Assembly: GCF_900005615.1 (NCBI RefSeq)
Contig: NZ_LN832559.1
Location: 3,044,336-3,108,335 of the forward strand
DNA from: Paracoccus aminovorans
Lineage (GTDB): Bacteria; Pseudomonadota; Alphaproteobacteria; Rhodobacterales; Rhodobacteraceae
Direction of reading: 5' to 3'
Length of the DNA: 64,000 bases
In this document: one piece after another, positions 18,579 through 30,961 of the stretch
Layout of the letters: each line of letters opens with the position of its first letter
Numbering within the stretch: the first letter of the stretch is position 1
Notes under the pieces: generated by a model
Database searches by the model: none
Told to the model about the DNA's origin: nothing
Seen by the model: only the letters and a program-made list of their open reading frames with translations
Made by a program: the position numbers and the translations under genes

Positions 18579-19602
18579 GATCGAGGTCGTCGCCCCGAAC
18601 CTGAAACGCCGCCTGTCGGGCGTCACGGCGACCGTGGTGCGGCTGATCCCGGTGCAGGCACGGATGATCGGCATCGTCGCCACCGGGCCGGGGCTGCCCC
18701 CCGAACTGCCGCATATCCCGCTGGGCCGCGCCGCCACCCTGCCCCGCGACCGCTGGCGGGTCTGGCACGCCCGCCGCAATACCGAGATGGCGCTGGGGCT
18801 GATCCTGCGCCGAATCCTGGGACGCAAATACAAACTCTTGTTTACCTCGGCCGCGCAAAGACAACATACGGGGTTCACCCGCTGGCTGATCCGACAGCAG
18901 GACGCGCTGATCGCCACCTCGCCGCTGGCCGCCGGCTATCTGGAAAGACCCGCGACAGTGATCCTGCATGGCGTCGATCTGTCGGTCTTTCACCCCGCCC
19001 CCGACCGCGCGGCGCTGCGGGCGGACTTGGGCTTTGCGCCCGAGGATATCGTCATCGGTTGCTTCGGCCGCGTCCGGGCGCAGAAGGGCGTGGACCTGCT
19101 GGTCGAGGCGGCGCTGCGCCTGTTCCCGACCCGGCCGCGCGCCCGGCTGATCTTCACCGGCCGCGTCACCGCCGACAACCAGACCTTCACGGACGATCTG
19201 CAAGCGCGAATCGCCGCCGCCGGTCTGTCGGACCGCACCCAGTTCCTGGGCGAGGTGCCATGGGAGCAGGTGGTGCGCAACTACCAGGCCATCGACCTTT
19301 TCGCCGCCCCGGCGCGGTGGGAGGGCTTCGGCCTGACCCCGCTGGAAGCCGCGGCCTGCGGCGTCCCCACCGTCGCCGCCCGCGTCGGCGCCTATGAGAC
19401 GCTGATCCGCGACGGCGAGACCGGCAGCCTGGTCGCGCGCGAGAACGTGGACGCGCTGACCGATGCTCTGGCGCGCTGGCTCGACGACGACGCCGGCCGC
19501 CAGGCCGCCGGGCAAGCCGCCCGCGCCCATGTCGCCGCAAACCACGCCATCGAGGGCGAGGCCCGCGCCATCGTCGAGGTCTATCGCAGGCTGCTGGCGT
19601 GA
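18571..19602 (+). CDS. GT4-type glycosyltransferase
   Basis: 343 residues from MAEIEVVAPNLKRR (GAGGATCGCC upstream). GT-B fold: an acceptor domain with HGVDLSVFHPAPDR, then the GT4 donor domain with FGRVRAQKGVDLLVEAA and the E-x7-E signature PARWEGFGLTPLEAAACG. It probably adds a hexose or heptose to LPS or a capsule core at the inner membrane face. Translationally coupled both upstream (8-nt overlap) and downstream (GTGA overlap). Confidence 0.9.
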   Translation: MAEIEVVAPNLKRRLSGVTATVVRLIPVQARMIGIVATGPGLPPELPHIPLGRAATLPRDRWRVWHARRNTEMALGLILRRILGRKYKLLFTSAAQRQHTGFTRWLIRQQDALIATSPLAAGYLERPATVILHGVDLSVFHPAPDRAALRADLGFAPEDIVIGCFGRVRAQKGVDLLVEAALRLFPTRPRARLIFTGRVTADNQTFTDDLQARIAAAGLSDRTQFLGEVPWEQVVRNYQAIDLFAAPARWEGFGLTPLEAAACGVPTVAARVGAYETLIRDGETGSLVARENVDALTDALARWLDDDAGRQAAGQAARAHVAANHAIEGEARAIVEVYRRLLA

Positions 19603-20213
19603 CCCGCCTCGGCTTCCTGTTTGCCCGCACCCTGCGCGACGAATCCGCGCTGCAACGCCTGTCGGTGCCGCAATCCGCGCTGCTGGCGGATCTTGCGGGC
19701 AAGCGCATCGCGCTGATCGGCAATGCCCGGGCGCTGGCGCAGACCGACCACGGCACCGCCATCGACGCCGCCGACCTGGTGATCCGCATCAACCGCGCGC
19801 CGATGCCCTCGGCCGAAAGCCACGGCACGCGCACCGACTGGCTGGCGCTGGCCACGCGCCTGTCCGACGCGGACCGCACCCGCATCGCCCCCGCCCGCAT
19901 CCTGTGGATGTCGCCCAAGCGCAAGCGGCTGGACTGGCATAGCGCGACCAGCCCCGGCTTCTACCTGCATCCGCTGGCTGATTACCGGGCGCTGGCGGAC
20001 CGGTTGGGCGCCCCGCCCACCACCGGCGCCATGATGATCGACCTGATCGCGCGGTCGGACATGGCGCGGCTCGACCTTTACGGCTTCGATTTCTTCGCCT
20101 CGCTGTCGCTGTCGGGCCGGCGAAGCGCCGAACAGGTTCCCCATGATTTTTCGGGGGAATCCCGCTGGGTCCAAGAACTGGAACGGGCAGATCGCCGGAT
20201 TCATCGGCATTAA
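19599..20213 (+). CDS. Glycosyltransferase family 29 (sialyltransferase-like) protein
   Basis: 204 residues starting at a GTG that overlaps the previous stop (GTGA). The N-terminal LAGKRIALIGNARALA, then AADLVIRINRAP, resembles the L-sialylmotif that defines GT29. TTGAMMIDLIARSD and LYGFDFF correspond to the short sialylmotif region. Such bacterial GT29-like proteins are shorter than animal sialyltransferases, and the donor is uncertain. It completes a transporter-GT4-GT29 operon, which suggests synthesis of a surface glycan with a terminal acidic sugar. Confidence 0.7.
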   Translation: MTRLGFLFARTLRDESALQRLSVPQSALLADLAGKRIALIGNARALAQTDHGTAIDAADLVIRINRAPMPSAESHGTRTDWLALATRLSDADRTRIAPARILWMSPKRKRLDWHSATSPGFYLHPLADYRALADRLGAPPTTGAMMIDLIARSDMARLDLYGFDFFASLSLSGRRSAEQVPHDFSGESRWVQELERADRRIHRH

Positions 20214-20313
20214 GCCGAAATTCTGCCATATCATCAGTCGTTTCGCCGAAATCTCGCTTTCCCTTTCCGGGGAATCGCCCTATATCGCGGCGTCCTTTAG
20301 AAGGAGACCCCCA

Positions 20314-21336
20314 ATGGGCTACAAGGTCGTTGTCGCCGGCGCCACGGGGAACGTGGGCCGTGAAATGCTGAACATTCTCGCCGAGCGCGAGTTTCCTGCC
20401 GATGAGGTTGTCGCTCTGGCTTCGCGCCGGAGCATTGGCACTGAGGTCAGCTATGGCGACAAGACCCTGAAATGCAAGGACATCGAGGGTTTCGACTTTA
20501 CCGGCTATGACATCGCGCTGTTCGCCATCGGCTCGGACGCAACCAAGATTTATGCGCCCATCGCGGCCAGCCAGGGCTGCGTTGTGATCGACAATTCGTC
20601 GCTCTATCGCTACGACCCGCAGATCCCGCTGATCGTGCCCGAGGTGAACGCCGACGCGATCGAGGGCTATCGCAACAAGATGATCATCGCGAACCCCAAC
20701 TGCTCGACCGCGCAGATGGTGGTGGCGCTGAAGCCGCTGCATGACCGGGCGCGGATCAAGCGCGTCGTCGTCTCGACCTACCAATCGGTCTCGGGCGCCG
20801 GGAAAGACGGCATGGACGAGCTCTGGAACCAGACCAAGGGCATGTATGTCCCGGGCCAGGAAGTCGAGCCGAAGAAGTTCCAGAAGCAGATCGCCTTTAA
20901 CGTGATCCCGCAGATCGACGTCTTCCTGGACAGCGGCGACACCAAGGAAGAATGGAAGATGGTGGCCGAGACCAAGAAGATTCTCGACCCCTCGATCAAG
21001 GTCACGGCGACCTGCGTGCGGGTCCCGGTGTTCGTCGGCCATTCCGAGGCGATCAACGTCGAGACCGAGGATTTCCTGGACGAGGACGAGGCCCGCGACA
21101 TCCTGCGCGAGGCGCCGGGCATCCTGGTCATCGACAAGCGCGAGCCGGGCGGCTACGCCACGCCGGTCGAATGCGTCGGCGATTTCGCGACCTTCATCTC
21201 GCGCATCCGCCAGGACGTGACGGTGGAAAACGGCCTGAACTTCTGGTGCGTCAGCGACAACCTGCGCAAGGGCGCGGCGCTGAACGCGGTGCAGATCGCC
21301 GAGCTTCTGGGCAATCGCGTCCTGAAAAAGGGCTGA
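20314..21336 (+). CDS. asd: Aspartate-semialdehyde dehydrogenase
   Basis: 340 residues. It converts aspartyl phosphate and NADPH to aspartate semialdehyde for lysine, threonine, methionine and diaminopimelate synthesis. NADP-binding VVAGATGNVGREML at the N-terminus, catalytic Cys in NPNCSTAQMV, and substrate-binding TYQSVSGAGKDGMDEL. Start at 20314 with AAGGAGA upstream; the frame extends to 20143 without homology. It stands alone between two operons, with a hairpin terminator following. Confidence 0.96.
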   Translation: MGYKVVVAGATGNVGREMLNILAEREFPADEVVALASRRSIGTEVSYGDKTLKCKDIEGFDFTGYDIALFAIGSDATKIYAPIAASQGCVVIDNSSLYRYDPQIPLIVPEVNADAIEGYRNKMIIANPNCSTAQMVVALKPLHDRARIKRVVVSTYQSVSGAGKDGMDELWNQTKGMYVPGQEVEPKKFQKQIAFNVIPQIDVFLDSGDTKEEWKMVAETKKILDPSIKVTATCVRVPVFVGHSEAINVETEDFLDEDEARDILREAPGILVIDKREPGGYATPVECVGDFATFISRIRQDVTVENGLNFWCVSDNLRKGAALNAVQIAELLGNRVLKKG

Positions 21337-21353
21337 GCGCCTACGGATATGTG

Positions 21354-21377
21354 AGGGGCGTCCTTCGGGGCGCCCCT
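21354..21377 (+). terminator. Hairpin after asd
   Basis: Stem AGGGGCG / CGCCCCT (21354-21360, 21371-21377), 17 nt after the stop. The T-tract is poor (TGCATTTCGG), so termination strength is uncertain. Confidence 0.55.
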
Positions 21378-21431
21378 TGCATTTCGGCCCCCCGTCGCGG
21401 ACCTTGTCCGCAGTCCAGAACGAGGGGTCCG

Positions 21432-23075
21432 ATGCGTCATCTGCTGCTTTCCACCGCCATGCTGGCCGCCGCGCCCGCCTTTGCCGAGCGGATAGAGACC
21501 ACCGCCCGCGTCACCGAGGTCACCGTCTATCCCTGGGGCGCCGGCGTCACCCGCGAGGCCAGCCTGGACCTGCCCGCCGGCGCGCATGAGCTGGTGATCC
21601 CCGGCATCCCGCAGGGCGTGGACCCCGCCAGCCTGCGCATTTCCGGCGAGGGTGCGGTGATCGGCGCCGTCGGCTTCCAGCAGCAGCGCGCCCTGCCCGA
21701 GACGCCGGCGAAATCGCCCGAACTGACCGCCGCCGAGGCCGAGGTGCGGCGGCTGAAATCCGAGCTCTCGACCCGCGACGCCGGCGTGGCCGAGATCGAG
21801 GCCCGCGGCGAGGCGGCCGAGGATCTGATCGAATTCCTGATGAAGCTGGCCGAATCCGACGGTGTGGGCTCCGGGGACGTCGCCTCGCTTTCCGACACCG
21901 TCGGCCAGCGGTTGCTGCAGGCGCGCCAGACCGCCATCCGCGCCAAGGCCGAGGCCGAGGCCGAGGCTGCCGGCGAGGGCCGCGAGGACCTGGAACAGGC
22001 GCTGGAACGCGCCGAGGCCCGGCTGGAGGCGCTGCGCGGCCCGGAATCCGAGCGCGGCGCGCTGATGGTCGCGGTCCAGGGCGAGGGCAAGCCCGCGCGC
22101 ATCCGCATCTCGACCCTGACCGGCGAGGCCAGCTGGCAGCCGGTCTACGACCTCACGCTGCGCCGCAAGGAACCGGCGCTGCGCCTGGACCGCGGGCTGG
22201 TGGTGCGCCAGAACACCGGCGAGGATTGGGCCGGTGTGCACCTGCTGCTTTCGACCGCCCGGCCGATGGACCAGTCGGCGCCCAGCGAATTGCAGCCGCA
22301 ATTCCCCCGCATCGGCGAGAGGGAGGCCAAGCTCTACAGCCGCGCCGCCGCGCCGATGGCCGAGGCGGCGATGGATTCCGCCGCGCGCTATGAGGTCGAG
22401 CCGGTGGCGGCCCAAGCCGCCATCGCCGGTTCCGCCCTGGCCGGGATGGTCGGCGAGACGGTGGTCTATGACTACCCGACCCCGGTCACGCTGCGCGACG
22501 GCGCCGATGCGCTGCGACTGCCGCTGGATTCGCACGACCTGACCCCCAAGGTGGTGGCCGAGGCGGTGCCGCGCCGCGACGACACCGCCTATCTGGTCGC
22601 GGATACGGTGAACACCACCGGCGCCGTGATCCTGCCCGGCAGCGCCACCTTCCATGCCGACGGCGCCATGGTCGGCCAGGGCGCGCTGGAGCTGACCGCC
22701 GCCGGCGACGAGATGAAGCTGGGCTTCGGCCCGCTGACCGGCATCAAGCTGGAACGCCGCATCCCCGACGAGATCGAGGGCGAGCGCGGGCTGATCTCGA
22801 AATCCTCCGAACGCCGCGAGGTGGCGCAGCTGCGCATCCGCAACCTGACCGCCGAGGAATGGCCGCTGCGGGTGATCGACCAGGTGCCGGTCTCGACCCA
22901 GAAGGACCTGCGCATCGACTGGTCCGCCGATCCGGCGCCGGACGAGACCGACCCCGACGGCAAGCGCGGGCTGCTGGTCTGGAACGGCAAGATCGCTGCG
23001 GGCGAAGAACGGGCCATCGCGCTGAGCACGACGCTGCGCTGGCCCGAGGGCCAGGTGCTGGTCACGGGGGACTGA
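21432..23075 (+). CDS. DUF4139 domain (mucoidy-inhibitor MuiA-like) protein
   Basis: 547 residues. Sec signal peptide (MRHLLLSTAMLAAAPAFA), DUF4140 N-terminal beta domain (VTEVTVYPWGAGVTREA), a coiled coil around residues 90-220 rich in Ala/Glu (TAAEAEVRRLKSELS), then the DUF4139 C-terminal beta-sandwich. Probably periplasmic. The biochemical role is unknown. Start at 21432 after GAGGGG, supported by the signal peptide; the frame runs far upstream but that part is antiparallel noise. No operon partner. Confidence 0.88.
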   Translation: MRHLLLSTAMLAAAPAFAERIETTARVTEVTVYPWGAGVTREASLDLPAGAHELVIPGIPQGVDPASLRISGEGAVIGAVGFQQQRALPETPAKSPELTAAEAEVRRLKSELSTRDAGVAEIEARGEAAEDLIEFLMKLAESDGVGSGDVASLSDTVGQRLLQARQTAIRAKAEAEAEAAGEGREDLEQALERAEARLEALRGPESERGALMVAVQGEGKPARIRISTLTGEASWQPVYDLTLRRKEPALRLDRGLVVRQNTGEDWAGVHLLLSTARPMDQSAPSELQPQFPRIGEREAKLYSRAAAPMAEAAMDSAARYEVEPVAAQAAIAGSALAGMVGETVVYDYPTPVTLRDGADALRLPLDSHDLTPKVVAEAVPRRDDTAYLVADTVNTTGAVILPGSATFHADGAMVGQGALELTAAGDEMKLGFGPLTGIKLERRIPDEIEGERGLISKSSERREVAQLRIRNLTAEEWPLRVIDQVPVSTQKDLRIDWSADPAPDETDPDGKRGLLVWNGKIAAGEERAIALSTTLRWPEGQVLVTGD

Positions 23076-23184
23076 GCGCGGGTCGCGGCGCCCGGAATGC
23101 AAGGTGCGGGAACGGAAAGAGGCGCGGCGCCTTGCGGCATCCGCGCCCCGATCCATCGGGCAGGCGGCGCCGGCCGCCGCGGCC

Positions 23185-25146
23185 TTACACCGTCCGCCGC
23201 GCGGCCCAGCGCATCAGCAGGTGATCGACCATCAGCCCCATGAAGGCGACCGCCAGCCCCAGCACCAGCCCCTTGCCGACATCGGTCGAGGACAGCGCCC
23301 GCTGCATTTCCTGTCCCAGGTCCTGCGTGCCGATGAAGGCGGCGATGATGACCATGAACAGCGCGAACATCACCGACTGGTTCAGCCCCACCATCAGCGT
23401 GGGCAGCGCCAGCGGCATCCGCACCGACCACAGGATCTGGCGCCGGGTGGCGCCGCTCATCTCGGCCGCCTCGATGGTCTCGGAGGGGACGTTGCGCAGC
23501 CCCTCGACGGTGTAGCGGATCAGCGGCACCGCGGCAAAGACCACCACCGCCGCCACCACCGCCACGTCGTTCACCCCGAAGAGCATCACCACCGGGATCA
23601 GGTAGATGAAGCTGGGAAAGGTCTGGAACGTGTCGCAAAGCAGCAGCACCCGCGTGGCGCGGCCCTGGTCCCGGGCGGCCCAGATGCCCAGCGGCAGGCC
23701 GACCAGCAGCGCCAGCGTCACCGCGGTGCAGACGGTATAGACCGTGATCATCGCCCGGTCCCACCAGCCCGACAGCGCGATGGGCACGAAGAAGGCCAGG
23801 CAGACCGCCGCCGAGCGCCAGCCGCCGATCCGCCAGCCCAGCGCCGCCAGCGCCAGCAGGATCGCGGCATAGGGCAGCCACAGGATCGCATTGCGCAGCG
23901 GGATCAGCACCCAGCCGATCAGGAACCAGCGCAGCCAGTCCGTCACCGGCTTCACCAGCTGGATCAGCGCATCCATCGCCGCGTCGATCGGCCCGGCCAG
24001 GCTGAGCGCCTGGCTGCGCCCGACGACGTGGAAATAGGGAAAGACCGACGCCAGCAGGAACCCCAGTGCCACCAGTCCGGCCCAGACCAGCCACAGCCGG
24101 TTGCGGCTGGCCCAACTCGCGCCGTGCTCGGGATGGGCGGGCTGGTGCTGCGCCCAGGCCTTGGACAGCCGGTCCAGCGCCACCGCCAGCAGGACGATGG
24201 TGATGCCGATCTCGAAGGACAGGCCGATCTTCAGCGCCTGCAGCAGTTGCAGCAGCTTCTGCCCCAGCCCCGGCATGCCGATGAACGAGGCCAGCACCAC
24301 CATGGCCAGCGACTGCATGATGACCTGGTTGACGCCGATCAGGATCTCGGTCCGGGCGGCGGGCAGGCGCACGCGCGTCATCACCTGCCAGCGGCTGGCG
24401 CCGCACATCTGCCCGGCCTCGATGATCTCGGGCGCGACCCGGCGCAGGCCCAGCATGGTCATGCGGATCATCGGCGGGACCGAGAAGATGATGGTGACGA
24501 TGGCGCCCGACTTGGGCCCGACGCCGACAAAGACCACGACCGGGATCATATAGGCGAAATGCGGCAACGACTGCGCCAGGTTCAGGACCGGGTTCAGCAC
24601 CTTCTCGAACCGCGGAGAGCGCCAGCCCAGGATCCCCAGAACCAGCCCCAGCGCGACCGAGACCGGCGTGGCGACGGCGATCACCGAAAGGGTCTCCATC
24701 GCCCATTTCCACTGGCCCATGACGGCGATCCAGACGAAGGTGCCGCCGGTCAGGGCCGCCAGCCGCCAGCCGCGCAGGGCATAGCCGGCCATGGCCATGG
24801 TGACGGCGACGACGACCCAGGGGATCGGCCCCAGATGCGGCCAGCGCGAGCGCCCGTAGAGCAGGTTCGCGGTGGTGTCGAGCGCCGCCTCGATCCCCGA
24901 CGAAATGCCGCGGGTCACATGGATCAGACCCAGGTCGTCGCGCAGGAAGTCGAAGACCGCGTTGATCCAGTCGGCGAAGGGCAGCACCAGCCAGTCCGGC
25001 GGCCGGATCAGACCGGCCGGCAGCAGCGGCTTGGACAGGATCAACAGCAGCGCCGCCCCGGCCAGCAGGCCCCCGATCCAGCGGGCATCCAGCCCGGCGC
25101 CGACGCGGGCACCGGCGGGGATGCCGTCGTCGGCCCGCGCGCTCAT
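23185..25146 (-). CDS. ProW/TmoW-type ABC permease with two fused permease domains
   Basis: 653 residues made of two copies of the binding-protein-dependent permease domain. The first is at about residues 140-340 (EAA loop near EAGQMCGASRWQVMTRVRLP) and the second at about 450-650 (EAAEMSGATRRQILWSVRMP). Each copy has 5-6 transmembrane helices, so a single chain could form the whole channel. Start at 25146 overlaps the ATPase stop (ATGA). With the ATPase and binding protein it forms an importer for betaine-like quaternary amines. Doubled permeases of this class occur in marine and soil Rhodobacterales. Betaine, proline betaine or trimethylamine N-oxide are the plausible substrates. Confidence 0.88.
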   Translation of the reverse strand: MSARADDGIPAGARVGAGLDARWIGGLLAGAALLLILSKPLLPAGLIRPPDWLVLPFADWINAVFDFLRDDLGLIHVTRGISSGIEAALDTTANLLYGRSRWPHLGPIPWVVVAVTMAMAGYALRGWRLAALTGGTFVWIAVMGQWKWAMETLSVIAVATPVSVALGLVLGILGWRSPRFEKVLNPVLNLAQSLPHFAYMIPVVVFVGVGPKSGAIVTIIFSVPPMIRMTMLGLRRVAPEIIEAGQMCGASRWQVMTRVRLPAARTEILIGVNQVIMQSLAMVVLASFIGMPGLGQKLLQLLQALKIGLSFEIGITIVLLAVALDRLSKAWAQHQPAHPEHGASWASRNRLWLVWAGLVALGFLLASVFPYFHVVGRSQALSLAGPIDAAMDALIQLVKPVTDWLRWFLIGWVLIPLRNAILWLPYAAILLALAALGWRIGGWRSAAVCLAFFVPIALSGWWDRAMITVYTVCTAVTLALLVGLPLGIWAARDQGRATRVLLLCDTFQTFPSFIYLIPVVMLFGVNDVAVVAAVVVFAAVPLIRYTVEGLRNVPSETIEAAEMSGATRRQILWSVRMPLALPTLMVGLNQSVMFALFMVIIAAFIGTQDLGQEMQRALSSTDVGKGLVLGLAVAFMGLMVDHLLMRWAARRTV

Positions 25147-26174
25147 GGCCGGTCTCCCAGGATCAGGTTCAGCGCCGCCTGGCGCTCGATCTGGCCCAGC
25201 AGCGCGCCGTCGGGACCCGCGACCGGGATATGCGTCCGCCGGTCCGCCAGGATGTCGCGCGCCACCGCGTGCAGCACCGCGTCGCCGGGCAGCGGCGGGC
25301 CTTCCAGCACCACGCCTTGCGCGGCCCCCGCCAGCGCCGCCAGCCGCACCACGCGGGCGCGGTCGATCTCGGCGGTGAACTTGGCGACATAGGGCGTCGC
25401 CGGCGCCATGACGATGCGGTCCGGGGTGTCGCATTGCTCGACCGCGCCGTCCTTCATGATGGCGATGCGGTCGGCGAGCCGCAGCGCCTCGTCGAAGTCG
25501 TGGGTGATGAAGACGATGGTCTTGTCGAGCGTGCCCTTGAGCCGCAGGAACTCGTCCTGCATCTCGCGCCGGATCAGCGGGTCCAGCGCCGAGAAGGGCT
25601 CGTCCAGGAACCAGATCGCCGGCTCGATGGCAAGGCTGCGGGCGATGCCGACGCGCTGCTGCTGGCCGCCCGACAATTCGCGGGGGAAATGCTCCTCTCG
25701 CCCTTCCAGGCCGACGAGCGCCAGCATCTCGCGCGCCCGGGCGATGCGGGCGGCGCGGGGCTGGCCGCGCATCTCCAGCGGAAAGGCCACGTTGTCCAGC
25801 ACGTTGCGATGCGGCAGCAGGCCGAAGCTCTGGAACACCATGCCCATGCGGCGCCGGCGCAGGTCGATCAGCTGGCTCTCGGACAGCTTGCCGATGTCCT
25901 GGCCCTCGACCTCGACCCGCCCGGCCGAGATGTCCAGAAGCCGCGACATGCAGCGCACCAGCGTCGATTTGCCCGAACCGGACAGGCCCATGACCACCAG
26001 CATCTCGCCGCGCGGGATCGAGATGTTCACGTCGCGCACCGCCGCCACATAGCCCGCCTCGCGCAGCTCCTGGGGCGAGGGGTTCGCCGCCAGCAGCGAG
26101 GCAAGCTGTCCGGGCTGGGGCCCGAACACTTTCCAGACGTTGCGGCAGTCGATCACGGTTTCGGTTCCGGCCAT
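25143..26174 (-). CDS. ProV-type osmolyte ABC transporter ATP-binding protein
   Basis: 343 residues from MAGTETVIDCRNVWKVFG with AGGAGGTCGC upstream. Walker A GLSGSGKST, Q-loop VFQSFGLLPH, signature LSGGQQQRVGIARSLA, Walker B IWFLDEPFSALD, switch ITHDFDEA. A C-terminal CBS-like extension (about 270-343) is short compared with the two full CBS domains of E. coli ProV. Second gene of the proX-proV-proW order, coupled to the permease by ATGA. Confidence 0.93.
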   Translation of the reverse strand: MAGTETVIDCRNVWKVFGPQPGQLASLLAANPSPQELREAGYVAAVRDVNISIPRGEMLVVMGLSGSGKSTLVRCMSRLLDISAGRVEVEGQDIGKLSESQLIDLRRRRMGMVFQSFGLLPHRNVLDNVAFPLEMRGQPRAARIARAREMLALVGLEGREEHFPRELSGGQQQRVGIARSLAIEPAIWFLDEPFSALDPLIRREMQDEFLRLKGTLDKTIVFITHDFDEALRLADRIAIMKDGAVEQCDTPDRIVMAPATPYVAKFTAEIDRARVVRLAALAGAAQGVVLEGPPLPGDAVLHAVARDILADRRTHIPVAGPDGALLGQIERQAALNLILGDRP

Positions 26175-26192
26175 GCGACCTCCTGAGGAAAG

Positions 26193-26217
26193 CCTTTCCC
26201 CGGCGAGCGGGGAAAGG
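26193..26217 (-). promoter_or_regulatory. Intercistronic hairpin between binding-protein and ATPase genes
   Basis: Stem CCTTTCCCC / GGGGAAAGG (26193-26201, 26209-26217), 28 nt past the proX-type stop, with no T-tract. Such hairpins usually stabilise the upstream mRNA or partly terminate, giving an excess of binding protein over ATPase. Confidence 0.6.
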
Positions 26218-26245
26218 GCGAAGGATGCGGAGGAAACCGGCCGGT

Positions 26246-27217
<972 letters not shown>

Positions 27218-27273
27218 TCAGGGCCGGGACGCCTGCTTTCGGGCATCCTTCATACCTTCAGGCTAGAAGCCGG

Positions 27274-27336
27274 ATGTGAACATGTCAGGCCCTTGTGATG
27301 AATGGGCTATGGAATGATGTGAGAAAATGTTAACAG
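27274..27336. promoter_or_regulatory. Two tor-box-like sequences between transporter operon and torR
   Basis: ATGTGAACAT (27274-27283) and ATGTTAACAG (27327-27336) each match 8 of 10 bases of the complement of the E. coli tor box (ATATGAACAG). They lie in the same orientation 53 bp apart, about five helical turns, between divergent genes. Candidate TorR sites; the match is by eye. Confidence 0.4.
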
Positions 27337-27366
27337 AACCGCGCAAGCTGCCGAGAGGAACCGCCT

Positions 27367-28046
27367 GTGACGGGCCGAGCAAGCCATATCGTGATTATCG
27401 AGGACGAGCCCGTCACCCGCGGCGCGCTGACCGCCTATCTGGAATCCTTCGGTTACCGAATCACCGAATGCGCCAGCGCCGAGGCGGCCGAGCCGATCCT
27501 GGCCCAGGACCTGGCCGACCTTCTGATCGTGGACATCAACCTGGCCGGCAAGGATGGGCTGGAGATCACCCGCGAACAGCGGGCGCGGTCGGAAATCGGC
27601 ATCATCCTGCTGTCGGGCCGCACGGATGAGGTGGACCGGATCGTCGGGCTGGAACTGGGCGCCGACGATTACGTCTGCAAGCCCTTCAACCGGCGCGAGC
27701 TTGCCGCGCGGGTCAAGAACCTGCTGCGGCGCACGGCGGCGATGCGGCAGATGGCCCGCCGCGCGGTGCTGCAATTCGGCGAGTTCAGCTTTGACATCGC
27801 CGGCCGGCAACTGAGCGACGGCGAGGGGCAGGCGGTGCCGCTGACCCGGGCCGAGTTCGAGCTGCTGCGGGTCTTCGTCGGCAATCCCGGCGTGGTCATG
27901 GACCGCGACCGGCTGCTGGCCAATATCACCCATCGCAGCGACGGCACCAACCAGCGCACGGTGGACGTGCTGATCCGCCGCTTGCGCCGCAAGCTGGGCG
28001 ACGATCCCAAAGCGCCCCGGTTCCTGTGCACGGCGCATGGCGAGGG

Positions 28047-28074
<28 letters not shown>
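27367..28074 (+). CDS. torR: TorR-type response regulator
   Basis: 235 residues, GTG start with GAGGAA upstream. Receiver domain with acidic pocket IEDE, phospho-acceptor D56 (LLIVDINL) and a conserved Lys in CKPF. OmpR/PhoB winged helix from about residue 135, with LTRAEFELLRVFVGNPGVVMDR and RTVDVLIRRLRRKLGDD. It is next to torS and torT and resembles TorR, which activates TMAO-respiration genes in enterobacteria. No torCAD genes are nearby. Its 3' end overlaps torS by 28 nt convergently. Confidence 0.88.
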
Positions 28075-30854
<2,780 letters not shown>

Positions 30855-30961
30855 TCTTGCCTTGCGCGTGAACGCTCGCAGGACCTACCCTCCGCCATGC
30901 CCCCGCCGTCCCTCGGCGGGCTGGCCAAGGCTATATCGGAACCGACAGGGAAGTCACCGGC

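Noticed and set aside
16770..18917. 715-codon minus-strand open frame across the phosphatase and MFS genes
   Set aside because: Crosses three well-supported plus-strand genes; Arg/Gln/His-rich noise.
23104..25392. 762-codon plus-strand open frame opposite the ABC permease
   Set aside because: Shadow of the permease; very rich in Gln, Arg and His, with no membrane or domain features.
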